Below are positions 1 to 7,694 of a stretch of DNA of 35,043 bases, one piece after another. Numbering within the stretch: the stretch's first letter is position 1; each line of letters begins with the position of its first letter. Under the pieces are notes generated by a model. The model was not told the origin of the DNA and did not search any database. It saw only the letters and a program-made list of their open reading frames with translations. A program made the translations under genes and the position numbers. The DNA comes from JAYEIA01 sp964472505 (GTDB lineage Bacteria; Bacteroidota; Bacteroidia; Bacteroidales; JAADGE01), in NCBI GenBank assembly GCA_964472505.1, contig CAYYQW010000042.1, forward strand, positions 1 through 35,043. The letters run 5' to 3'.

Positions 1-55
1 CGTAAGAAGCTCCAAACCAAAGTACTAAAGCAAGAATAATCGGTAATGCTTTCAT
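1..55 (-). CDS. N-terminus of a probable membrane protein (partial)
   Basis: The complement opens with an ATG at 55-53 and reads MKALPIILALVLWFGASY before leaving the window, a hydrophobic segment typical of a first membrane helix. It lies downstream of citF on the same strand, after about 245 bases, so it may be the last gene of the citrate lyase operon. By position and by the LVLWF-type first helix it could be an anion permease (for example of the DASS/SLC13 type) that takes up citrate or a dicarboxylate, but 18 residues cannot establish a family. Confidence 0.5.
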   Translation of the reverse strand, partial: MKALPIILALVLWFGASY

Positions 56-202
56 GTTATTGTATTTAGGGTAAAAAATGAATGAACGCAAGCTATAAAA
101 AAATACCCGAAAATTACCGAAATAAAACCCAAAGGATTTTAATTACACATAAAAAAACAAAAAGTATGTATATATGCACATTGCGAAAATTTATGTATGC
201 TG

Positions 203-235
203 ACCGAAGGCCTTGCTTAGAGCGAAGCCTTCGGT
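203..235. other. Intercistronic hairpin between citF and the downstream gene
   Basis: ACCGAAGGC (203-211) pairs perfectly with GCCTTCGGT (227-235). After one mismatch the stem continues inward to a three-base loop (218-220). No T-tract follows directly on either strand, so it does not look like a simple intrinsic terminator. In the leftward citDE-citF transcript it would sit between citF and the next gene, where it could act as a processing or stability element. That role is inferred. Confidence 0.45.
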
Positions 236-300
236 TTCAACTACAACATTTTTTTTTTCGGTACAACTTTAAGTCCCGCCTTGAGCGGTTTTCAGTCCGC

Positions 301-1851
301 TTACTTCACCTTGCGCACCACATCTATCAATGTACCGTCCACCCATTTTATACCGGCTATTATTTCATCGGTCAGTTCGGGTTTATCAGGTTTACCGCAT
401 ATTTTTTCGGCTTCGTCTTTGAGTTCTTGTATGCTTTTCAAAGGCAAACCGGCATTTTTTATGGCTTCAATTAAATCCGTTCGTAAAGGATTCACGGCAA
501 TACCGCGTTCGGTAACGATTACATCAATCAACTCGCCCGGGCCGCAAAGCGTGGTAACTTCATCTACCACCACCGGCATGCGGTTTCGGAATAAGGGCAA
601 AGGAAGAATCACGGTTTTACTCATCAGGCAATTTTGCCAGCCGCCAATTCCGTGAAGAAGTAAACCGTCAGAGTGCGTAACTACATTAGCATTAAAATTC
701 ACATCCACTTCCGTAGCACCCAGAATAACCACATCCACCATGCCGGCAAAATTGCCTTTTCCGTGATAGTTGTAGCTGGTAAACGGACTGGTCCACACAT
801 GATTGGGATTATCGCGCATGGAGCGCACGCCGTCCAAATCAAAAGTCTGGCCGTCGAGAATATAATCTATCAGGCCTTCTTCCAACATATCGGTCAGATA
901 TTTATTACTGCCTCCGCGTGCAAAACGCGCTTTTATGTTTCTTTTACGCATGATGTCGCCAAAATATTGGCTTACCGCCAAAGAAGTTCCGCCGGCACCG
1001 GTCTGGAATGAAAAGCCTTCTTTGATGATTCCGGCCGCATCGCAAAACTTGGCTGTCATTTCGGCAAGCAGCAAACGGTCAGGTGATTTGGTAATTTGTG
1101 TGGTACCGGAAATTATTTTCTCGGGTTCACCCACTTTATCCACTTCTACGGTATAGTCAATGTAATTCCCCTGAATTTGCCAGGGCACGCAGGGAAAAGG
1201 TACCATATTATCGGTTACCACAATGGCTTTATCGGCATATTGCGAATCGGCCAAAGCAAAGCCAAGCAGACCGCTTGCCGAATCGCCGTAGAGGCCGTTT
1301 GCATTACCGAACGGATCGGCACAACCGGCTACTATTACGGCTATGTCAATTTGCACATCACCGTCCTGCACGGCTTGATAGCGGCCGCCGTGCGAGCGCA
1401 ATACAGCCGTTCCTTTCATTTTTCCTTGAGAAGTAAAATTCCCAAGCGGGCCGTTCATACTGCCTTCTATGCGGTTAATGGTGCCGTCTTCCAAATATTG
1501 TATCAGATGCTCATGGCAGGGAAAGGAAGCCGAAGGAAACCATACCAAATCTTTCACACCCAGCTCTTTGGCTATGTCAAATACTTGATTCATAATCAAA
1601 TCACCATTTCTAAAATGGTGGTGTGAAGAAATGGTCATGCCGTCTTTCAGTCCGGCTTTTACCAATGCTTCTTTTAAATCTTTCACGCGTTTGTCGCCGT
1701 CAGAAGGATAATCGGCATAACTTGCAATTTTCGGAGCATGTTTGCGGCCTTCCGGGCGGTATTTTCCTACGCCCTGAAAAGGTACTTGTTTTTTTCCGTT
1801 GAGTTCGGTCGGTACTTTACGACCAACGGCATTTGTTACTAATTTCGCCAT
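301..1851 (-). CDS. citF: Citrate lyase alpha subunit (citrate CoA-transferase), CitF
   Basis: This 516-residue protein matches the usual length of CitF (about 510). CitF exchanges the acetyl group on the acyl-carrier subunit for citrate, giving citryl-ACP, which CitE then splits to oxaloacetate and acetyl-ACP in citrate fermentation. The family's characteristic block GGSNKYLTDMLEEGLIDYIL lies near residues 310-330, followed by DGQTFDLDG. Other typical stretches are SSHHHFRNGD near residue 75 and NANVVTHSDGLLLHGIGGWQ toward the C-terminus. It begins at an ATG 78 bases after the CitD-CitE fusion gene and is probably co-transcribed with it. No citC ligase or citX/citG prosthetic-group genes occur in the window, so activation factors must be encoded elsewhere. 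Identification is secure. Confidence 0.95.
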   Translation of the reverse strand: MAKLVTNAVGRKVPTELNGKKQVPFQGVGKYRPEGRKHAPKIASYADYPSDGDKRVKDLKEALVKAGLKDGMTISSHHHFRNGDLIMNQVFDIAKELGVKDLVWFPSASFPCHEHLIQYLEDGTINRIEGSMNGPLGNFTSQGKMKGTAVLRSHGGRYQAVQDGDVQIDIAVIVAGCADPFGNANGLYGDSASGLLGFALADSQYADKAIVVTDNMVPFPCVPWQIQGNYIDYTVEVDKVGEPEKIISGTTQITKSPDRLLLAEMTAKFCDAAGIIKEGFSFQTGAGGTSLAVSQYFGDIMRKRNIKARFARGGSNKYLTDMLEEGLIDYILDGQTFDLDGVRSMRDNPNHVWTSPFTSYNYHGKGNFAGMVDVVILGATEVDVNFNANVVTHSDGLLLHGIGGWQNCLMSKTVILPLPLFRNRMPVVVDEVTTLCGPGELIDVIVTERGIAVNPLRTDLIEAIKNAGLPLKSIQELKDEAEKICGKPDKPELTDEIIAGIKWVDGTLIDVVRKVK

Positions 1852-1929
1852 ATCTGTATAAGTTTATTTTCCTTTAATAATTGTTTAGAAGCCTTTTTTA
1901 TAAATTCAGCTAAACAGGCTTTTTTTATT

Positions 1930-3126
1930 TTATGATTTCAACAAACCAAGCTCTCTTGCGAGTTTCATGGTACGAAGCGCACGTTTAACAACCGGCGGAT
2001 CAATCATTTTGGAACCAACCGATATTACTCCCAAGCCTTCTTTTTCGGCTTGTTCAAATGCTTCTGCAATGACTTGTGCTTTTTTAATTTCTTCATCGGT
2101 CGGCGCAAATGCTTTCTGTATAACCGGGATTTGGCGCGGATGAATGCAGCCCATTCCTTCATATCCCATGGATTTTGAAACTAAAGTAGTTTTTCGTAAA
2201 CCTTCTTCATCACCCACATCGGAAAACACGGAATCAATGGGCTGTACTTTAGCAGCTTTGCAAGCATTCACCAATCGCATGCGAGCATAGAGTGATTCGG
2301 TGGCTTCGTTGGTACGCTGAACGCCTAAATCAGCGGTATAGTCTTCTAAGCCAATGGCTACCGCTGCAATATTTTCACTTGCCGAAGCAATTTCAAAAGC
2401 ATTTTCCACGCCCAAAGCACTTTCAATAATCGGCATGTAAAAAACCGGTGAATCTATATCATGTTTGCGCTGAAGCGCTTCCACGGCTGCTTCGGTCTGC
2501 TTTATTTGATCGGCTGTTTCGCACTTTGGCAAAAGAATCAAATTCAGGCCGTGGGGAACCACATATTCCAAATCCTCCAAACCTTGCGGCAATTGGTTGA
2601 TACGCACCATGCGCTCACTGCCGTAGAAATTAACGGTTCTTAAAGCGTTGCGAACCAAAAATCTTGCTTCGGCTTTTTTATCCGGCGAAACCGAATCTTC
2701 CAAATCCAAAATAATACCGTCGGAATTGTGGACGCCCGCATTAAGCATCATTTTGGGATTATTGCCGGGCAAATATAAGCGAGCAAACCTAAAGCGCTCT
2801 TTTATCGTTTGTGTTTTGTTTTCCGGTATCATTTCCGGCAGATATTCCTTATCGGTTTCATGCGCTTTTTTGTAAGCGGCCTCTACTCTGGCCGCAATTG
2901 TGAAATCCAGAGCTCCGGTGTCATCAATTTCCAGTTCGGCGTGTTGCGCACCGAGCTGTTCCAAAACCTGTCTGCACAAACTTTCTATTTGTCTGCCGTA
3001 CATAGGTTTTACTTTACTGCTGACTTTCACTTGAATACCGCCTTGCGTTTTTTTGCGGTAGCTTACAAAACAATCGGAGCGCACGTGAGAGCCTTTGTTT
3101 CCGGCTGTAAAAACAGTAGTTTCCAT
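1930..3126 (-). CDS. Fused citrate lyase acyl carrier protein (CitD) and beta subunit (CitE)
   Basis: 398 residues in two parts. Residues 1-88 resemble the whole CitD acyl carrier: an AGNKGS segment near the N-terminus corresponds to the AGTLESSD-type prosthetic-group region, making Ser13 the likely attachment site for phosphoribosyl-dephospho-CoA, and DDTGALDFTIAARVEA (69-84) matches the conserved DDKGALD...RLEA tail of CitD. Residues about 112-395 are a CitE-type TIM barrel (HpcH/HpaI family): LYLPGNNP (117-124), LDLEDSV (140-146), probable metal ligands Glu235 in MPIIES and Asp262 in GLEDYTADLG. CitE cleaves citryl-ACP to oxaloacetate and acetyl-ACP. CitD and CitE are separate polypeptides in classical Klebsiella-type lyase; here they form one chain. 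The gene starts at ATG 3126, about 95 bases from a plausible promoter, and leads into citF. Confidence 0.88.
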   Translation of the reverse strand: METTVFTAGNKGSHVRSDCFVSYRKKTQGGIQVKVSSKVKPMYGRQIESLCRQVLEQLGAQHAELEIDDTGALDFTIAARVEAAYKKAHETDKEYLPEMIPENKTQTIKERFRFARLYLPGNNPKMMLNAGVHNSDGIILDLEDSVSPDKKAEARFLVRNALRTVNFYGSERMVRINQLPQGLEDLEYVVPHGLNLILLPKCETADQIKQTEAAVEALQRKHDIDSPVFYMPIIESALGVENAFEIASASENIAAVAIGLEDYTADLGVQRTNEATESLYARMRLVNACKAAKVQPIDSVFSDVGDEEGLRKTTLVSKSMGYEGMGCIHPRQIPVIQKAFAPTDEEIKKAQVIAEAFEQAEKEGLGVISVGSKMIDPPVVKRALRTMKLARELGLLKS

Positions 3127-3221
3127 ATAAATATTTTTCTTGATTAATAGCTTTGAATTATTCCGGCAGCATACCGAATTTGCACATTTTCAGATGCATC
3201 TTCAATAACTCCCGTTCTTGT

Positions 3222-3230
3222 ACAAAGTTA
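3222..3230 (-). promoter_or_regulatory. Candidate promoter (-7 element) of the citDE-citF operon
   Basis: The complement reads TAACTTTGT, an exact match to the Bacteroidota -7 consensus TAnnTTTGY, with a T-rich stretch about 20 bases upstream in place of a clear -33 TTTG. It lies 96 bases ahead of the CitD-CitE start codon with no gene between. Assigned by motif and position only. Confidence 0.45.
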
Positions 3231-3403
3231 TTATTTTAAAAGGCTAAAAAAAGATAATTTAAAACATGAATTCCAAAATTTTTCAAAACTCCGAGACAAG
3301 AAACAGAAAGTTCCCAAAAGCTCTTATCAAAAAAAATATTCGTTTTGTAAGCTTTTTTTTATCTTTACATTTGATTATATTATTAACAAAAAAATACAGT
3401 GTT

Positions 3404-4114
3404 ATGAAAAAAATCATTATTCTATTGACCGTCTTAAGTTTTGGTTTATATACCTGCGGCCCTTCCGTAGAAGGAGAATCAAAAGCATGGACAAAGAACA
3501 CGGAAAAACTTGAAAAACTGGCCCAACAGTATCCTGCATTTGCCACAGACATTGAGAAGCAAATTGCTGAAGCCGAAAAAATTTATGAGCAATCCAAATC
3601 GGCTGCAGATGAAGACAAACAAGCAGCAAAAATGCGTGAAGCCAATGACATATTGAACAGCGGCTGTGTCGGCAATCTTAAAAATACCGATGATTTGATT
3701 AAATCCATTCAAGATAAATCCGAAGAATTACGAAAAGTACGCAGAGGCCTGCCCGAAACCGACATACGCTATGCCGATATTGTTATTAAAGATGCCGAAA
3801 GTTCCGTTAATAGAATGAAAGAATTTTTGTCTGAAACAAGTAAGGAATATTCCGGAAATGCTTGTGATGATATGAAAAGCCATTACCAAAATCTGGAAAT
3901 TCGATTCGACGACTTAAAAACGGCAGTTACAAACCTGAAACGCAAAAAAGAAGATTTAGAAGCAGAAAAAGAGACTGACGATGAGAAAACGGTTGAAAAA
4001 ACAGAAGTTAAATCATCGGAGAAAGAAGTTGCAAAAGTGGAATGCGAATACTGCGGAACCATGAACCTTGCAAGTGCCACAGAATGCAAATCGTGCGGTG
4101 CACCGATAAAATAA
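3404..4114 (+). CDS. Coiled-coil lipoprotein with C-terminal zinc ribbon, function unknown
   Basis: The open frame begins further upstream at 3266, but the ATG at 3404 is preferred because it gives a lipoprotein signal at once: MKKIIILLTVLSFGLYTCGP, with Cys18 as the probable lipidated residue. The lipobox (LYTC) is weak. The 236-residue product is rich in Lys and Glu and mostly helical, with likely coiled coils around residues 30-195. It ends in a compact zinc ribbon, CEYCGTMNLASATECKSCGA, with two CxxC pairs. Such ribbons are usually cytoplasmic, so finding one behind an export signal is odd. A TATCTTTAC motif at 3360-3368 is a near match to a -7 element. The gene is monocistronic, ending at a strong terminator. 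I do not recognise a named family. Confidence 0.7.
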   Translation: MKKIIILLTVLSFGLYTCGPSVEGESKAWTKNTEKLEKLAQQYPAFATDIEKQIAEAEKIYEQSKSAADEDKQAAKMREANDILNSGCVGNLKNTDDLIKSIQDKSEELRKVRRGLPETDIRYADIVIKDAESSVNRMKEFLSETSKEYSGNACDDMKSHYQNLEIRFDDLKTAVTNLKRKKEDLEAEKETDDEKTVEKTEVKSSEKEVAKVECEYCGTMNLASATECKSCGAPIK

Positions 4115-4130
4115 CTACAGACAATCATTA

Positions 4131-4166
4131 AAAAAACAGCTGCTCTTTTAGGACAGCTGTTTTTTT
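4131..4166. terminator. Bidirectional intrinsic terminator between the lipoprotein gene and tpiA
   Basis: A-rich AAAAAACAGCTG (4131-4142) pairs with CAGCTGTTTTTT (4154-4165) around an 11-base loop. The A-tract on one side and T-tract on the other let it act for the rightward lipoprotein gene and for tpiA arriving from the right. Confidence 0.85.
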
Positions 4167-4210
4167 ATGCTTATTCGGATACCTGCATTTCGCATTTATT
4201 TCAAATTTAT

Positions 4211-4963
4211 TTATGCTTTTATAATATCCAAAAAGCTGTCGGGTTTTAGAGAGGCTCCGCCAATCAGGCCGCCGTCAATGTCTTTTTGGGCAAAAAGTTC
4301 GGCTGCATTGTCGGGTTTTACACTGCCGCCGTATAAAATACGCAGTCCTTGGGCTATTTCATTCCCGTATTTGTCGGCTACAAAAGCACGGATAACAGCG
4401 TGCATTTCCTGCGCCTGCTCAGAGGAGGCGGTTTCGCCGGTCCCTATGGCCCAAACGGGTTCGTAAGCAATAATCATTTTTTCGTATTGCGTTTTGCATA
4501 AATGAAAAGTCGCTTTTTCAATTTGATTTTTCACCACTTCAATATGCTTATCGGCTTTGCGTTGGTCTAAAGTTTCGCCGCAGCAAAAAACCGGGTGCAT
4601 GTCGTTTTCGTACACGCGGTCTAATTTCTTGGCCAAAATTTCATCGGTATCGCCATAATAAGAACGACGCTCGGAGTGGCCTATTATTACCGATTTTACA
4701 CCCAAAGATTTTAGCATGGCTGCCGATATTTCGCCGGTATATGCGCCCGAAGCTTCGGCGGCACAGTTTTGTGCCATCAGACAAATACGCTCGGTATCAA
4801 TCGCTTCTTTTACGGAAGTAAGATGCGTAAAGGGCGGAGCTATGGCTACCCCTTTTTCACTGTCGGCTGACGACAATTTTTCATTTATTTGCTTAGCCAA
4901 CTCTACAGCTTCCTGCAGATTGGTATTCATTTTCCAATTTCCTGCTACTATTTGTTTTCTCAT
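4211..4963 (-). CDS. tpiA: Triosephosphate isomerase
   Basis: This 250-residue protein interconverts dihydroxyacetone phosphate and glyceraldehyde 3-phosphate in glycolysis. The catalytic set is complete: Asn9 and Lys11 in GNWKMN, His96 in IIGHSERR, and Glu168 in the AYEPVWAIGTG loop-6 segment, with the phosphate-binding YGGSVKPDN near the C-terminus. The length is normal for the family. It starts at an ATG 13-14 bases after the preceding BT_3928-like gene on the same strand, so the two are probably co-transcribed, and transcription ends at the shared hairpin at 4131-4166. Confidence 0.98.
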   Translation of the reverse strand: MRKQIVAGNWKMNTNLQEAVELAKQINEKLSSADSEKGVAIAPPFTHLTSVKEAIDTERICLMAQNCAAEASGAYTGEISAAMLKSLGVKSVIIGHSERRSYYGDTDEILAKKLDRVYENDMHPVFCCGETLDQRKADKHIEVVKNQIEKATFHLCKTQYEKMIIAYEPVWAIGTGETASSEQAQEMHAVIRAFVADKYGNEIAQGLRILYGGSVKPDNAAELFAQKDIDGGLIGGASLKPDSFLDIIKA

Positions 4964-4976
4964 TTTAAATATGTAT

Positions 4977-6098
4977 TTAGTTTATTATTTCTTTTAATTC
5001 TTCGTTTTTGGGCAAATCTCTGAAATGCCATTTATCAATTATAACGCCATCCTTAATGAGTACCCAAGCCGGATTAGAACGTGCAATGGTTTTCAGCATG
5101 GTTTTATCAGCGGTGCATAATTGCCCGGAATATTCATATTCTTGCTTGAAAGCGGCTCTTTCCTTGCCTCCGGAACCGGTAAATATATAAAAGTTAATTC
5201 CGTTTGTTTCGCAAAAATCGGAAATTCTTTCCACCTCATGCAAACGACCCGGTTTGGCTTTTCCAAATTCCGGAGATACCAGTATCAGGGAATAATTTTC
5301 ATCACTGAGTATGGCATCTGTAATGTTGTCGCCGGCTTCCGTACTTATAAAAAAATCGCTGATTGGCGGCTCATAGCCTTTACTGACTAATTTATTGATC
5401 GTGGTATCAAAAGTCCAATTCTCAGTATCATCGTAAGGGCTGTTTTCTATGGTAAACTCTTTTCGCTCGCCGGAATTATTATTGATATAATACAATTTTG
5501 TTTCATAAACATCTTTCGGAGCATCCTTGGGTATTTCGGTTCTTTCTTTTATATCGGCTCCTACTTCAAAAGGCCGAAAATCAATGAGCGGCAAATGACG
5601 CAAGTTGTAAGTCTGGAATCCAAAAATCACAATTGTTGTTAACAATACCAAAGCTACGGAAGTTTTCGTATTTAAGCTTCCGTGTTTATCTCCAAAAAAT
5701 AAAGTAAAAAGAAGGAACCCTAAAAGAATAATGTTTTTCCAAAAAGTTTCCCAATTCGTGAGTTCCACGGCATCGCCAAAACATCCGCAATCACTTACGG
5801 GATTGGCTATGGCTAACCACAGGGTAAGCGGCGTAAACAGAAACATAAAAGACAGAGCGCCCCACAAAGCAATTTTGCCGAAAAGATTTAAAACCAGCAT
5901 CACACCCAGAATAAATTCTGCCGCATTAAGCACAAAGGAGAATAACAATGCTGCCGGTTCCAAAAAATCCATTCCCATTGCGTTAAAATAGTCTTCAAAC
6001 TTTATTTGTGTACCAACGGGATCAACCGCTTTTACAAAACCGGAAAAAATAAATAACAAGCCGGAAAGTATTCTCAGCATATTAGCTGTCTGTCTCAT
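4977..6098 (-). CDS. BT_3928-family membrane protein (DoxX/MauE-like N-terminus, thioredoxin-like C-terminus)
   Basis: The open frame extends to a TTG at 6119, but the ATG at 6098 is preferred because MRQTANMLRILSGLLFIFSG reads directly into the first helix; this gives 373 residues. The N-terminal half has about four or five membrane helices with the DoxX-like SGFVKAVDP motif and a conserved NPVSDCGCFGDAVEL segment between helices. The C-terminal half looks like a thioredoxin-fold domain (FYIFTGSGG... PAWVLIKDGVIIDKWH) but lacks a CxxC active site. Family members adjoining tpiA are, to my recollection, common in Bacteroidales. The reaction is unknown; a role in envelope redox chemistry is only a guess. 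Confidence 0.85.
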   Translation of the reverse strand: MRQTANMLRILSGLLFIFSGFVKAVDPVGTQIKFEDYFNAMGMDFLEPAALLFSFVLNAAEFILGVMLVLNLFGKIALWGALSFMFLFTPLTLWLAIANPVSDCGCFGDAVELTNWETFWKNIILLGFLLFTLFFGDKHGSLNTKTSVALVLLTTIVIFGFQTYNLRHLPLIDFRPFEVGADIKERTEIPKDAPKDVYETKLYYINNNSGERKEFTIENSPYDDTENWTFDTTINKLVSKGYEPPISDFFISTEAGDNITDAILSDENYSLILVSPEFGKAKPGRLHEVERISDFCETNGINFYIFTGSGGKERAAFKQEYEYSGQLCTADKTMLKTIARSNPAWVLIKDGVIIDKWHFRDLPKNEELKEIIN

Positions 6099-6246
6099 GG
6101 TATTATATTTTAATTTCAATATGTCTGCAAAATTGTAAAAAAACAGAAATTTTCAGTAATTTTAATCAGATTACCCCATTCAAAAAATTACTTAAGTTAA
6201 TCTTACAATATGTTACTAATTATATTTTTAAAAAATGTAAAAATAG

Positions 6247-6255
6247 TAAATTTGC
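6247..6255 (+). promoter_or_regulatory. Candidate promoter (-7 element) for ornithine carbamoyltransferase
   Basis: TAAATTTGC matches TAnnTTTGY exactly and lies 36 bases before the start codon. A TTTTTA run at 6225-6230 sits at about the right distance for the -33 element but is not a perfect TTTG. Confidence 0.5.
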
Positions 6256-6291
6256 AAGCAAATATTCATAAATTCTAAAACAAATAAAACA

Positions 6292-7293
6292 ATGGCTTAC
6301 AATTTAAAAAACAGAAATTTTCTCAAGTTATTGGATTTTACTCCGCAAGAAATTCAATTTTTGCTGAAGCTGTCGCAAGATTTAAAAGCAGCGAAATATG
6401 CCGGAACGGAACAGCATAGACTCACAGGAAAAAATATTGCTTTAATTTTTGAAAAAGCAAGCACCCGCACACGTTGTGCCTTTGAAAGTGCCGCTCACGA
6501 CCAGGGAGCCAATGTAACTTATCTGGGGCCTACCGGAAGCCAAATCGGACAAAAGGAATCCATGAAAGATACTGCCCGCGTACTGGGCCGCATGTATGAA
6601 GGAATTGAATACAGAGGTTTTGCTCAAAAAACCGTGGAAGAACTCGGCCAATATGCCGGCGTACCGGTTTGGAACGGCCTGACTAACGAATTTCACCCCA
6701 CACAAATTCTGGCTGACTTTCTTACCATGATAGAACACAGCAATAAACCTTTGAATGAAATTTCTTTTGCTTACATGGGTGATGCCAGAAATAATATGGG
6801 AAATTCACTTATGGTGGGAGCCGCTAAAATGGGCATGGATATTCGTTTGGGTGCTCCCAAAAGCGTACAGCCCGAAAACGACTTGGTAAAACTTAGCCGG
6901 GAAATAGCGAAATCTACCGGAGCGAAAATTACCATTACCGATGATCCCAAAGAAGCCGTGAAAGGCGTTGACTTTATTTATACCGATGTTTGGGTATCCA
7001 TGGGCGAGCCGGAAGAAGTATGGAAAGAGCGTATTGAACTGCTTACACCCTATCAGGTGAATGCCGAGCTGATGAAAGCTACCGGAAATCCCGAAACAAA
7101 ATTCATGCACTGCCTGCCGGCCTTCCACAATAAAGAAACCGTTATAGGTGCCGAAATTTTTGATAAATACGGACTGGAATCCATGGAAGTTACCGAAGAG
7201 GTGTTTGAATCGGATCAATCCATTGTTTTTGATGAAGCCGAAAACCGCCTGCACACCATTAAAGCCGTTATGGTAGCGACTTTGGGTGCATAA
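6292..7293 (+). CDS. argF: Ornithine carbamoyltransferase
   Basis: This 333-residue protein joins carbamoyl phosphate and ornithine to give citrulline in arginine synthesis, or runs in reverse in arginine breakdown. Signature segments are all present: carbamoyl-phosphate loop STRTR (57-61), HPTQ (135-138), ornithine loop DVWVSMGE (232-239) and HCLP (273-276). The SMG loop marks a true ornithine enzyme rather than the acetyl- or succinylornithine carbamoyltransferase found in many Bacteroidota. The gene stands alone, divergent from the BT_3928-like gene and closed by a strong terminator, so context does not say whether it is anabolic (argF) or catabolic (arcB). The symbol is chosen by default. 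Confidence 0.93.
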   Translation: MAYNLKNRNFLKLLDFTPQEIQFLLKLSQDLKAAKYAGTEQHRLTGKNIALIFEKASTRTRCAFESAAHDQGANVTYLGPTGSQIGQKESMKDTARVLGRMYEGIEYRGFAQKTVEELGQYAGVPVWNGLTNEFHPTQILADFLTMIEHSNKPLNEISFAYMGDARNNMGNSLMVGAAKMGMDIRLGAPKSVQPENDLVKLSREIAKSTGAKITITDDPKEAVKGVDFIYTDVWVSMGEPEEVWKERIELLTPYQVNAELMKATGNPETKFMHCLPAFHNKETVIGAEIFDKYGLESMEVTEEVFESDQSIVFDEAENRLHTIKAVMVATLGA

Positions 7294-7315
7294 ACTCATA
7301 CATATTCAACTTAGA

Positions 7316-7355
7316 GACAAAGAAAAGCATCCCGTTTTTCTTTGTCTTTTTTTTT
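7316..7355 (+). terminator. Intrinsic terminator after argF
   Basis: GACAAAGAAAA (7316-7326) pairs perfectly with TTTTCTTTGTC (7336-7346) around a short loop and is followed by a run of nine T residues. Confidence 0.9.
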
Positions 7356-7541
7356 GATAAAAAAAGCATTTTTATTTCACATAAAAAACACGCAATCAAC
7401 ATCTTACATCTTCAGAACTCCTGATTCGAAGACAGATTATCAGATAGTTAGCTTATGCAGTACGTAATTTGTGATTGTCGGAAAATACGGTTTTCAAACC
7501 CTTCAAGATACTGTGATAAAATCCAAATTTATTTTCAATAT

Positions 7542-7574
7542 TTTTGCATTTTTTTTACCTTTGCAAATGCAAAA
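7542..7574. promoter_or_regulatory. Perfect 10-bp inverted repeat flanking a -7-like element
   Basis: TTTTGCATTT (7542-7551) and AAATGCAAAA (7565-7574) are exact reverse complements. The 13-base spacer ends in TACCTTTGC (7556-7564), which matches the Bacteroidota -7 consensus. A terminator follows at 7616-7640, so a short rightward transcript is possible. The layout resembles an operator over a promoter, but no -33 element is clear and the whole may be part of the repeat-rich end of the insertion sequence. Confidence 0.4.
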
Positions 7575-7610
7575 GAAGGCTTCAGTCGATACTTTAGACC
7601 GAAGTTTATC
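7571..7610 (+). repeat. Imperfect direct repeat, copy 1
   Basis: About 40 bases starting with AAAAGAAGGCTT and ending with CCGAAGTTTATC; both 12-base ends recur exactly in copy 2 at 7656-7694 while the middle differs. In this copy the middle can fold, CTTCAGTC against GACCGAAG with one mismatch. Confidence 0.65.
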
Positions 7611-7615
7611 TACGG

Positions 7616-7640
7616 GCGGAGCTTAGCTCCGCTTTTTTTT
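7616..7640 (+). terminator. Intrinsic terminator between the two direct repeats
   Basis: GCGGAGC (7616-7622) and GCTCCGC (7626-7632) form a perfect GC-rich stem with a TTA loop, followed by eight T residues. No open reading frame of note ends here; it would close a short transcript of about 70 bases if the -7-like element at 7556-7564 is active. Confidence 0.75.
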
Positions 7641-7655
7641 GCTTCGCAAAAAGGC

Positions 7656-7694
7656 AAAAAGAAGGCTTAGTCTCAACATTACCCGAAGTTTATC
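7656..7694 (+). repeat. Imperfect direct repeat, copy 2, overlapping the transposase stop codon
   Basis: Shares the 12-base ends AAAAGAAGGCTT and CCGAAGTTTATC with copy 1 at 7571-7610. Its last bases overlap the end of the IS110 transposase gene, so the pair lies at or just inside the right end of the element. Confidence 0.65.

Noticed and set aside
1096..1626. A 176-codon open frame on the plus strand
   Set aside because: It lies entirely antisense to citF, whose identity is certain, and its translation shows no recognisable domain.
1852..1929. Possible terminator or pseudoknot between citDE and citF
   Set aside because: TGTTTAG/CTAAACA and AGCC/GGCT can each pair, but not as one nested stem, and the genes appear to be co-transcribed.
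6805..7299. A 164-codon open frame on the minus strand
   Set aside because: Antisense shadow of argF with a low-complexity, Phe/Gly/His-rich translation.
7455..7670. A 71-codon open frame between argF and the insertion sequence
   Set aside because: It runs through an inverted repeat, a direct repeat and a terminator hairpin, so it is unlikely to be coding.
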